DNA of 5,107 nucleotides from Phycisphaerales bacterium (GTDB lineage Bacteria; Planctomycetota; Phycisphaerae; Sedimentisphaerales; Anaerohalosphaeraceae), in contig DSDR01000108.1 of NCBI GenBank assembly GCA_011048645.1, forward strand, positions 1 to 5,107, in the 5' to 3' direction. This document shows positions 1-5,107 of this stretch, piece after piece. The notes under the pieces are model-generated. The model saw only the letters and a list, made by a program, of their open reading frames with translations. It was not told the origin of the DNA and ran no database searches. Made by a program: the position numbers and the translations under genes. How positions within the stretch are numbered: the first letter of the stretch is position 1; every line of letters begins with the position of its first letter.

Positions 1-190
1 TCTTGTTTTGCCGGATCATCCAACGCCGGTGGACATCCGCTCGCATGTTGCCGGGCCGGTTCCGTTTGCCATGGCCGGCACGGGTGTCAAAGGCGTTCTT
101 CAAAAACCGTTTTGCGAACGCCATGGGCTGGAGTCGGGCTTTGTCATCGAAAACGGATCCGATATGATGGAATTTTTCCTGAAAATATAA
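1..190 (+). CDS. apgM: 2,3-bisphosphoglycerate-independent phosphoglycerate mutase, ApgM type (C-terminal fragment)
   Basis: Only the last 62 codons are present (reading frame from position 2, stop TAA at 188-190); the 5' part lies off the left edge. The enzyme interconverts 3- and 2-phosphoglycerate in cytosolic glycolysis/gluconeogenesis. The visible start LVLPDHPTPVDIRSHV followed by GPVPFAM is the typical C-terminal block of the archaeal-type cofactor-independent mutase, a member of the alkaline phosphatase superfamily. In that superfamily the Asp-His pair and the later His of this block contribute to the two-metal site. The remainder (KPFCERHG, then an ENGSDMMEFFLKI end) fits the usual short tail, where the active-site domain ends with a Gly-x-x-hydrophobic-hydrophobic helix. 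The apparent TTG start at position 8 is simply an internal Leu codon. No transcription terminator with a clear T-tract follows. The family call is from remembered motif patterns; a related phosphonoacetate hydrolase or sulfatase-like member is less likely because of the DHPTP block. Confidence 0.85.
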   Translation, partial: LVLPDHPTPVDIRSHVAGPVPFAMAGTGVKGVLQKPFCERHGLESGFVIENGSDMMEFFLKI

Positions 191-205
191 TCGTGGCCGG
201 TTCTT

Positions 206-233
206 TTGACATTTCGGCCTGTTGTGTTACAAT
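206..233 (+). promoter_or_regulatory. Sigma70-type promoter for the S49-like gene
   Basis: A perfect -35 hexamer TTGACA (206-211) is followed after 16 nt by TACAAT (228-233), a one-mismatch -10 box. An extended -10 TG sits at 225-226 with one base before the hexamer. Transcription would start near position 240, leaving a leader of about 170 nt before the ATG at 413. The promoter is just downstream of the apgM stop, so the S49-like gene is probably transcribed independently of apgM, although read-through cannot be excluded. Planctomycetota promoters are less well characterised than those of E. coli, so the match to the consensus is strong but not proof of use. Confidence 0.7.
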
Positions 234-360
234 CATTTTCAAACGCATTCGAACTCAACTATGGATTCAAAGTAGTAACAAGAAGCGGCGGACGGGTGGA
301 TTATGCTATATGAAAACCTGTTGTATATGATCCAGATTCACTGAAATTCATCAAAATGTG

Positions 361-373
361 TACAGCGGCTGTA
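361..373. repeat. Perfect 13-bp dyad, possible operator or small hairpin
   Basis: TACAGC and GCTGTA flank a single central G, giving perfect dyad symmetry 40 nt upstream of the chosen start codon and about 120 nt downstream of the predicted transcription start. A one-base centre is too small for an RNA hairpin loop unless inner pairs open, so a dimeric DNA-binding protein site is as plausible as an RNA structure. I do not recognise the half-site as belonging to a particular regulator. It could be chance. Confidence 0.3.
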
Positions 374-400
374 AATCCGAGCCGGAAATTGATTTTACAC

Positions 401-406
401 GGGAGA
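401..406 (+). promoter_or_regulatory. Ribosome binding site deciding the start at 413
   Basis: GGGAGA lies 6 nt before the ATG at 413, good spacing for a Shine-Dalgarno sequence. The upstream in-frame ATG at 356 has no comparable purine-rich site and would add 19 residues in front of what is a textbook signal peptide. The 413 start is therefore preferred. Confidence 0.6.
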
Positions 407-412
407 TTGAAT

Positions 413-1972
413 ATGAAGATTAGAGTGGTTTTTGCCGCACTTGTCGTCAGTCTGGGAGCCGTTGCATCCGCCGATACCTTTCGCCACCGGGAAACCGGAG
501 AGGTCTTTTACGGTTTTCGCACCAATCGACGTGCCGGCGGCAAGTTGCAGGTGTATCACAGCGAAGAGAAAAAGATGATCACCATCGAAGAAAATCAGTA
601 CGACATCACGCTTGACAGCAATGGACGACGGAACACGATTGTCCACATCCCGATCCGTCAGGCTGAGGCGCTGATCTCCAAAGTGGTTTCGGACCGCATC
701 GCACAGACGATTACAGACGCCGCCAACAGCGGGACGCAGTTGATTGTAATTGATATTGACTCGCCCGGCGGCCGCGGCGAATATGCCCGAACCATTGCTT
801 CGACCATCGAACAGACGACCCATTGTCCGGTCGCGGCGTTTATATCCGGCGGCGAGTTTTCCGGGGTCTATTCGGCCGCGGCGCTGATCGCTTTGGCGTG
901 CGATGAAATCTATATCGCTCCGAGCGCCTCGATCGGCACGGTCGGTCCGATGACGGGCGCCTTCACGAATGAACAATTCGTCTCCTATCTGAATCTGTAC
1001 TCTTCCGATACCCTGGTCGCCTACGCCGGTTATGCGATGTCGCTGGTTGATCAAGAGTCGTTGAGACTGATTGTCCGAGCGCTGGTGGATAAATCGGTCT
1101 CCGTCGTTGAAGTTGAAGATATTAACAATAAGATCTCGTTTATTGAGCGCCAAAATCGCCAGCCGACCCAGACCATTGTCCGCACGCTGGCCGAAGGGGT
1201 CTCTGTAACGCCCTCTCGTGAGTCTTCCGCAGAAGGGCCGTTACCGGCCGAAATCATCGGTCGCGTCCTGATGCTGTCCTCGGCCGAGGCGGTGCGGATC
1301 GGCCTGGCGGATCACACGGCTTCTTCGGTTGAGGACATTGCCCGTGCACGCGGCGTGTCCGATGCCCGGGTGATTCAGTCTTCCGACATTAACGACACAG
1401 TCCGTCGATTTGCGGCCGCCCGGCGTACCATCGGACAGGGGCTGGCAACGATTGAACGGCTTGAAGACTACGCCGCCACGCTCGAAAACCAAATCGCTCG
1501 CGTGGAAGATCAGCTTCGCACGGGGACCGTCACCCGTGAGGTCAGTCGTATGGAGCCGCTGACGCGGCGCAGACGGGTCGATTTTCCGAGGAGGGTGGAC
1601 GAGTTTTACGGCATTGATTTCGGCGACACCGCCATTACACGAAACAGCCGCACCCGCAGCACACAGTCGGCGCGTGCGCGTCGGCAGGCGTCCGAGTCGG
1701 AGCGCGTCATCACCGATCAGCCCATCGCCAGCCTCGACGTGCTGCGTTCCGAACAAGCGGTCGTGCTTCGCAACTTGATCGCCGAATATCGCCGCGTCAT
1801 TACGCTGGCGCGCCGTTGGCCCGGCGGCCTGCCGCCGGAGCTGCCCGCCCAAACGCTCGAAAACAATATGAACTCCGCCTCGGCCCTGCTGGATCAAATT
1901 ATGCGGCTGCCGATACAAACCTACCAGCCGCCCACGCAGCGGATTCCGGTGCAGCCCCCCTCGCGTCGCTGA
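413..1972 (+). CDS. Exported S49-family (SppA/NfeD-like) ClpP-fold serine protease homologue
   Basis: A 519-residue protein. Residues 1-20 form a Sec signal peptide: basic MKIR, hydrophobic VVFAALVVSLGAV, and an ASA cleavage motif before Asp21. No later membrane segment is visible, so a periplasmic or extracytoplasmic location is inferred. Residues about 75-300 resemble the ClpP/crotonase fold of S49 peptidases. They contain IDSPGG (115-120), SGVYSAAALIALACDEI with Ser154 in the nucleophile position, SASIGTVGP (171-179) after it, and AEAVRIGLAD (291-300), the usual end-of-domain motif. The Lys of the Ser-Lys dyad, expected some 50 residues after the Ser, appears to be Ala208 in GYAMS, so activity is uncertain. 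Residues 330-372 look helical or coiled coil, 382-430 are Arg/Ser-rich low complexity, 436-500 are helical again, and the tail is Pro/Gln-rich. This C-terminal half is not part of SppA or NfeD, and I do not recognise it. The start is supported by the GGGAGA site and the signal peptide. The fold assignment is confident; the substrate is unknown, and SppA-type signal peptide peptidase activity should not be assumed. Confidence 0.8.
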   Translation: MKIRVVFAALVVSLGAVASADTFRHRETGEVFYGFRTNRRAGGKLQVYHSEEKKMITIEENQYDITLDSNGRRNTIVHIPIRQAEALISKVVSDRIAQTITDAANSGTQLIVIDIDSPGGRGEYARTIASTIEQTTHCPVAAFISGGEFSGVYSAAALIALACDEIYIAPSASIGTVGPMTGAFTNEQFVSYLNLYSSDTLVAYAGYAMSLVDQESLRLIVRALVDKSVSVVEVEDINNKISFIERQNRQPTQTIVRTLAEGVSVTPSRESSAEGPLPAEIIGRVLMLSSAEAVRIGLADHTASSVEDIARARGVSDARVIQSSDINDTVRRFAAARRTIGQGLATIERLEDYAATLENQIARVEDQLRTGTVTREVSRMEPLTRRRRVDFPRRVDEFYGIDFGDTAITRNSRTRSTQSARARRQASESERVITDQPIASLDVLRSEQAVVLRNLIAEYRRVITLARRWPGGLPPELPAQTLENNMNSASALLDQIMRLPIQTYQPPTQRIPVQPPSRR

Positions 1973-1973
1973 G

Positions 1974-2007
1974 AAAACGGCGCGTCGCGTTGCAGTGCGG
2001 GCGTTTT
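1974..2007. terminator. Candidate bidirectional terminator between convergent genes
   Basis: AAAACG (1974-1979) and CGTTTT (2002-2007) are perfect inverted arms. A further imperfect GC-rich stem inside them includes pairs such as C1981-G2000 and G1982-C1998, with G-T wobbles. The structure begins one base after the S49-like stop and ends 14 nt from the gcvPB stop, and it has a T-run on whichever strand is read. The T-tracts are only four bases and the stem has a mismatch and a bulge, so efficiency is uncertain. An alternative pairing, AACGGC (1976-1981) with GCCGTT (2008-2013), uses overlapping bases. Confidence 0.4.
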
Positions 2008-2021
2008 GCCGTTGCGGGGCG

Positions 2022-3470
2022 CTACTCCAGACTGGCGATGTTGACATTACGCGCCGCGGCGGTTTCATCCAGACGGCCGACCGGCGTGGTGGTCGGTGCG
2101 TTTTTAAGGCTGTCCGGATCGGTTTCGGCCTTGCGGGCCAGGTCAATCATCGCCGCGATAAACGCATCCATCGTCGCTTTGCTTTCGCATTCGGTCGGCT
2201 CGATCATCAGCGCCTCTTTGACGATCAGCGGGAAATACATCGTCGGCGGATGGAAGCCCGCGTCGATCAGTCCCTTGGCCAGATCCAGCGCGTGCACGCC
2301 GTGTTTGACCTGACGTGATCCGCTCAGGACGCACTCGTGTTTGCAGGTCTGCGGGTAGGGCAGGTCATAATAGGGTTTGAGTTTTTCTTTGATGTAGTTG
2401 GCGTTGAGCACGGCGTTTTCCGCGACGCGCTTTAGCCCCTCGCGCCCGACCATCAGAATATACACATATGCCCGCAGAACGACAGCAAAGTTGCCGTAAA
2501 ACGGGGCGATATAGCCGATGGTCTTGGGGCGGTCGTAATCAAGGGCAAACGTGCCGTCCTGACGCTTGACGACGGTCGAGACAGGCAGATAATCAACCAG
2601 CTTTTCGACCACGCCGACCGGCCCGGCGCCGGGGCCGCCGCCGCCGTGCGGTGTGGCAAACGTCTTGTGCAGGTTCAGATGGACGATGTCAAAACCCAGA
2701 TCGCCGGGACGGACCTTGCCGACGATGGCGTTCAGATTCGCCCCGTCGTAGTAGGCCAGTCCATCGACGCTGTGAACAAGATCGCAGATTTCTTTGACAT
2801 GCGGGTTAAACAACCCCAGCGTATTGGGACTGGTCAGCATCAGCCCGGCCACCTCGTCGCTGAGCATCTCTTTCAGGGCCGTCATTGACATCACGCCGGT
2901 TTCGTCGCTCGGCACGGTCTTGACGGTATAGCCGGCAATCGCGGCGCTGGCCGGGTTCGTGCCGTGGGCGCTGTCCGGAGCAAGAATGATGCTTTTTTTG
3001 TTGCCGCGGTCGCGATGGTAGGCCGCCATCATCATAATGCCCGTCAATTCCCCGTGCGCCCCGGCCATCGGTTGCATCGTAAACGCGCTCATCCCGCAGA
3101 GTTCACGCAGCAGCCTGTCCATCTCGTACAGCACCTCCAGCGCGCCCTGGGTCAGCATCCCGCCGCCGTGAAGCTGCGGCAGCAGCGGATGCAGATGCGC
3201 AAAGCCCGGATACGACGCGATCCGCTCACAGACCTTGGGGTTGTACTTCATCGTACACGAGCCGAGCGGGTAAAAGTTGGTATCCACGCCGAAATTCCGC
3301 CGCGACAGCTCCGTAAAATGCCGCACCACATCCAGCTCGCTCAACTCCGGCAGGGCGGCATCCCGCGTCCGAAGCAGATCTTCGCGCAAATGAATACTCG
3401 TCGGCACATCCGACTTCGATACCCGCAGTCCCCGCCGACCCGGCACACTCTTTTCAAACACCAGCTTCAT
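2022..3470 (-). CDS. gcvPB: Glycine dehydrogenase (decarboxylating) subunit 2, P-protein beta subunit
   Basis: A full-length 482-residue protein, the usual size for the family. With GcvPA it forms the glycine cleavage P-protein: PLP-dependent glycine decarboxylation and transfer of the aminomethyl group to the lipoyl arm of GcvH in the cytoplasm. This subunit carries the cofactor lysine: Lys269 in NLHKTFATPHGGGGPGAGP (266-284), followed by the glycine-rich loop. Other family blocks are VPGRRG (9-14), NFYPLGSCTMKYNP (66-79), QPMAGAHGELTG (133-144), DSAHGTNPASA (166-176), TSPNTLG (213-219), YYDGANLNA (240-248) and HPPTMYFPLIVKEALMIEPTE (407-427). The ATG at 3468-3470 is preceded by AGGAAA with 5-nt spacing. 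The stop TAG is at 2022-2024. It lies downstream of gcvPA in the same orientation but is separated by 302 bp instead of the usual few bases. No missing key residue or frameshift is seen. Confidence 0.97.
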   Translation of the reverse strand: MKLVFEKSVPGRRGLRVSKSDVPTSIHLREDLLRTRDAALPELSELDVVRHFTELSRRNFGVDTNFYPLGSCTMKYNPKVCERIASYPGFAHLHPLLPQLHGGGMLTQGALEVLYEMDRLLRELCGMSAFTMQPMAGAHGELTGIMMMAAYHRDRGNKKSIILAPDSAHGTNPASAAIAGYTVKTVPSDETGVMSMTALKEMLSDEVAGLMLTSPNTLGLFNPHVKEICDLVHSVDGLAYYDGANLNAIVGKVRPGDLGFDIVHLNLHKTFATPHGGGGPGAGPVGVVEKLVDYLPVSTVVKRQDGTFALDYDRPKTIGYIAPFYGNFAVVLRAYVYILMVGREGLKRVAENAVLNANYIKEKLKPYYDLPYPQTCKHECVLSGSRQVKHGVHALDLAKGLIDAGFHPPTMYFPLIVKEALMIEPTECESKATMDAFIAAMIDLARKAETDPDSLKNAPTTTPVGRLDETAAARNVNIASLE

Positions 3471-3475
3471 TTTTA

Positions 3476-3503
3476 TTTCCTATTTCAAATTTCCTATTTC
3501 AAA
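3476..3503 (-). repeat. Tandem 14-bp repeat carrying the gcvPB ribosome binding site
   Basis: Two perfect, adjacent copies of a 14-bp unit (plus strand TTTCCTATTTCAAA at 3476-3489 and 3490-3503). Read on the gcvPB strand each copy is TTTGAAATAGGAAA, so each contains AGGAAA. The copy nearest the gene places AGGAAA at 3476-3481, 5 nt from the gcvPB ATG, and is the likely Shine-Dalgarno. The second copy sits 14 nt further upstream and would be too distant to serve this start. The AT-rich TTTGAAAT word resembles repeat debris elsewhere in the gap, which suggests that a repeat element now supplies the translation signal. Confidence 0.7.
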
Positions 3504-3510
3504 TTTTTAT

Positions 3511-3592
3511 GCCACAGAGAACCCAGCACGGCAGAGCCGCAACCAAACCCGAAATCCGAATATCGAAATCCGAAACAAATTCAAATGACAAA
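3511..3592. repeat. Intergenic repeat debris (CCACAGAGAA and CGAAATCCGAA type)
   Basis: The stretch opens with CCACAGAGAACCCAGCACGG, a word I associate with dispersed intergenic repeats. It continues with two copies of CGAAATCCGAA at 3550-3560 and 3564-3574 (14-nt period), then ACAAATTCAAATGACAAAA. Neither strand shows a start, ribosome site and conserved protein. I recognise this composite from memory as a recurrent intergenic sequence in Planctomycetota and some other environmental genomes, often mistranslated as NPKSEYRNPKQIQMTK-like peptides. That recognition is not verified here; the internal repeats are directly visible. Confidence 0.6.
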
Positions 3593-3644
3593 AAACTCAA
3601 TGCTCAAAACTATACGTAAGTATCGTCTGATCAGATTGTTACGG

Positions 3645-3670
3645 TTATGCTTTTGTGAAAACGTGCATAA
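3645..3670. repeat. Imperfect hairpin in the gcvPA-gcvPB gap
   Basis: TTATGC (3645-3650) and GCATAA (3665-3670) are perfect arms. Inside them TTTT (3651-3654) and AAAA (3658-3661) pair around a GTG loop, with a 3-nt CGT bulge on the 3' arm (plus strand). No T-tract follows immediately on either strand, so it is not a convincing intrinsic terminator. It could be an RNA processing or stability element in a gcvPA-gcvPB transcript, or the end of a decayed repeat. Confidence 0.35.
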
Positions 3671-3697
3671 AAAACAAGAAGTTTTTTTATTGTAGTA

Positions 3698-3771
3698 CAG
3701 AGGTCACAGAGGTCATTTTTACTTTCTCTGTATTCCCTGCGGTTATCAAAATCGTCCATCGTCCATCGTCG
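3698..3771. repeat. Short tandem repeats next to the gcvPA stop
   Basis: Two perfect adjacent copies of CAGAGGTCA lie at 3698-3706 and 3707-3715. An inverted CTCTGT at 3726-3731 can pair with ACAGAG at 3706-3711. Then come three near-identical 7-bp units, ATCGTCC (3751-3757), ATCGTCC (3758-3764) and ATCGTCG (3765-3771). The last unit ends one base before the gcvPA stop triplet (3773-3775). The 302-bp gap thus holds repeats at both ends, with a less repetitive AT-rich centre at about 3600-3695. I found no gene and no convincing promoter in it. Confidence 0.65.
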
Positions 3772-3772
3772 A

Positions 3773-5104
3773 TTACAAAATGGCTTCCAGTTCCTCGGCC
3801 AGCATTCCGATTTGTTGTTTGGTGCGTTTTTCGGTTACGGCGATCAGGATGGCGTTGTCCATTCCCTTATAGTATCGGCTCAGCGGAAAGCCGGCGGCGT
3901 AGCCTTTTTCGATGAGTTTGGCGACCACGTCGGCCGCATCGCAGGGCAGGTCAATCACGAATTCATTAAAGAACCATTTGGCATGGAAGTGCGGCCTGAC
4001 GCCGGGGATGGCGGTCAGCCGCTGATAGGCATAGCTGGCCTTGTCGGCGCAGAGCTGAGCGGTCTGCTTGAGGCCTTCTTTGCCCAGCAGGCTCACATAG
4101 ATCAGCGCCACCAGCGCACACAGCGCTTCATTGGAACAAATGTTCGACGTCGCCTTGTCGCGGCGGATGTGCTGCTCGCGGGTTTGCAGGGTCAGCACGA
4201 ACCCCCGGCGTCCCTGTTTGTCGGTCGTTTGCCCCACGATCCGGCCGGGCAGTTGGCGGACGTATTGCTTGCGTGTGGCCATAAACCCCAGGTACGGCCC
4301 GCCGAACGACATCGGCAGCCCCAGGCTCTGGCCTTCGCCGGTCACGATGTCGGCCCCCATCGCGCCGGGCGTCTTGAGAATGCCCAGCGCAATCGGATAA
4401 CACGAGGCAATCAGCAGGGCGCCCTTGTCGTGGGCCGCCTGAGCAATATCGCCAAAGTCATCGATACAGCCGAAAAAGTTCGGGTTCTGCACCATCACCG
4501 CCGCGGTCTTATCGTCCAGCGCCGCCCGAATCGCCTCCCGATTGGCCAGCCCCTCGGCATTGGTCGTCTCGATCAGTTCGATATTCAGGTTGCGCGTATA
4601 GGAATGAATCATCACGCGATAAATCGGATTGAGCGAATCGTCCATAATGATCTTGTTTCGCCGCGTAATCCGCAGCGCCATCATCATCGCCTCATACAGC
4701 GCCGTGCCGCCGTCATACATCGAGGCGTTGGACGCTTCCATCTCCGTCAGCCGACAGATCATCGACTGAAACTCGTAGATCGCCTGCAGCGTCCCCTGCG
4801 AAATCTCCGGCTGGTAGGGCGTATAGGCGGTATAAAACTCCGACCGTCCCGCCAGATCATACACCGCCGAGGGAATGAAGTGGTCATAAAACCCGCCGCC
4901 CAGAAAACAGGTCAGGTGAATATAATTCTTGGCCGCCAGTTCTGCCAGTCGCGTGCGGACCTGCTGCTCGCTGAGGCCGTCGGACAGATTCAGCCTGCCG
5001 CAGAGCAGTTCTTTCGGAATGTCGGCGAACAAATCCTCGGCGGTTAGGCCGATTTCGTTGAGCATCTCGGCCCGCTGCTGATCGGTGTTGGTAATATACG
5101 GCAT
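3773..5104 (-). CDS. gcvPA: Glycine dehydrogenase (decarboxylating) subunit 1, P-protein alpha subunit
   Basis: A complete 443-residue protein, normal for the family, starting MPYITNTDQQRAEMLNEIGL as expected for GcvPA. It pairs with GcvPB to make the heteromeric glycine decarboxylase of the glycine cleavage system. Diagnostic blocks are LFADIP (25-30), FLGGGFYDHFIPSAV (67-81), YTPYQPEISQGTLQAIYEFQ (94-113), NASMYDGGTALYEAMMMA (126-143), VQNPNFFG (205-212) and GEGQSLGLPMSFGGPYLGFM (257-276). They continue with LPGRIVGQT (285-293), GFVLTLQTREQHIRRDKATS (301-320) and NICSNEAL (321-328). As normal for this subunit it lacks the PLP-binding His-Lys-Thr motif, which is in GcvPB. The stop is TAA at 3773-3775. 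Only 3 nt upstream of the ATG are in the window, so its ribosome site and promoter cannot be judged; gcvH and gcvT might lie further upstream. Confidence 0.97.
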   Translation of the reverse strand: MPYITNTDQQRAEMLNEIGLTAEDLFADIPKELLCGRLNLSDGLSEQQVRTRLAELAAKNYIHLTCFLGGGFYDHFIPSAVYDLAGRSEFYTAYTPYQPEISQGTLQAIYEFQSMICRLTEMEASNASMYDGGTALYEAMMMALRITRRNKIIMDDSLNPIYRVMIHSYTRNLNIELIETTNAEGLANREAIRAALDDKTAAVMVQNPNFFGCIDDFGDIAQAAHDKGALLIASCYPIALGILKTPGAMGADIVTGEGQSLGLPMSFGGPYLGFMATRKQYVRQLPGRIVGQTTDKQGRRGFVLTLQTREQHIRRDKATSNICSNEALCALVALIYVSLLGKEGLKQTAQLCADKASYAYQRLTAIPGVRPHFHAKWFFNEFVIDLPCDAADVVAKLIEKGYAAGFPLSRYYKGMDNAILIAVTEKRTKQQIGMLAEELEAIL

Positions 5105-5107
5105 GAA

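Noticed and set aside
356..412. Upstream ATG at 356 as the start of the S49-like gene
   Set aside because: It adds 19 residues before a classical signal peptide, lacks a ribosome site, and spans the dyad. The ATG at 413 has GGGAGA at good spacing.
395..1153. A 252-codon minus-strand frame opposite the S49 domain
   Set aside because: The sense strand encodes a signal peptide and S49 motifs in this interval. The antisense translation has no motifs and no supporting ribosome site was seen.
1241..2146. A 301-codon minus-strand frame over the end of the S49-like gene and the end of gcvPB
   Set aside because: It crosses two well-supported gene ends and the convergent intergenic region, and its Arg/Pro-rich translation shows no domain. 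It is a shadow frame.
3645..3693. Intrinsic terminator formed by the 3645-3670 hairpin and the T-run at 3682-3688
   Set aside because: On the plus strand the T-run is 11 nt past the stem and no gene is read towards it. On the gcv strand the sequence after the stem has no T-tract.
2964..3695. A 243-codon plus-strand frame running from inside gcvPB through the intergenic repeats
   Set aside because: Its first two thirds are antisense to gcvPB and the rest translates repeat debris (the NPKSEYRNPKQIQMTK-like peptide). It is not a gene.
3698..3771. CRISPR array
   Set aside because: The repeat units are 7-9 bp and directly adjacent, with no spacers of 25-40 bp and no regular spacing, and no cas genes are present in the window.
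3471..3772. Insertion sequence or transposase remnant between gcvPA and gcvPB
   Set aside because: No transposase-like peptide, no long terminal inverted repeats and no clear target duplication were seen. Only short repeats are present.
3812..5047. A 411-codon open frame on the plus strand antisense to gcvPA
   Set aside because: It lies wholly inside gcvPA, whose family motifs are continuous. The antisense product is His/Arg/Gln-rich with no recognisable domain, as expected for a shadow of a GC-rich gene.

Overview
The window shows a bacterial chromosome fragment of moderately high GC content with four protein-coding genes and one repeat-rich intergenic gap. The style suggests a Planctomycetota-type organism, possibly a Phycisphaerae or Sedimentisphaerales relative. 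The clues are a secreted S49/ClpP-fold protein with a long Arg-rich tail, an archaeal-type phosphoglycerate mutase, a split glycine decarboxylase, and AT-rich intergenic repeat debris (CGAAATCCGAA, CCACAGAGAA and CAGAGGTCA words). I associate that debris with this phylum from memory, so the assignment is inference and not proof.

Layout: (1) Positions 1-190, plus strand, hold the last 62 codons of a cofactor-independent phosphoglycerate mutase of the ApgM type (glycolysis/gluconeogenesis). (2) Positions 191-412 are a non-coding leader with a very good sigma70-type promoter (TTGACA, 16 nt, TACAAT with an extended -10 TG) at 206-233, a perfect 13-bp dyad at 361-373 and a Shine-Dalgarno at 401-406. 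(3) Positions 413-1972, plus strand, encode a 519-residue exported protein with a ClpP/crotonase-fold S49 (SppA/NfeD-like) core. The nucleophile Ser appears present, but the position expected for the catalytic Lys reads Ala. (4) Positions 1973-2021 are a short convergent intergenic stretch with a candidate bidirectional terminator. (5) Positions 2022-3470, minus strand, are gcvPB, the PLP-lysine subunit of the glycine cleavage P-protein. (6) Positions 3471-3772 are a 302-bp gap made largely of short repeats. (7) Positions 3773-5104, minus strand, are gcvPA, the partner subunit.

gcvPA and gcvPB are read in the same direction (gcvPA first). Together they should form the two-subunit glycine decarboxylase (P-protein), which decarboxylates glycine and loads the aminomethyl group onto lipoylated GcvH. 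GcvH and GcvT are not in the window and could lie upstream of gcvPA, beyond the right edge. The two genes are usually nearly contiguous, so the repeat-filled gap between them is the most unusual architectural feature. The S49-like gene has its own promoter and is convergent with the gcv pair; nothing links it functionally to them. I found no clear sign of a wholly new multi-gene system. The points most worth a second look are the S49-like protein with an apparently incomplete catalytic dyad, and the repeat invasion between gcvPA and gcvPB.
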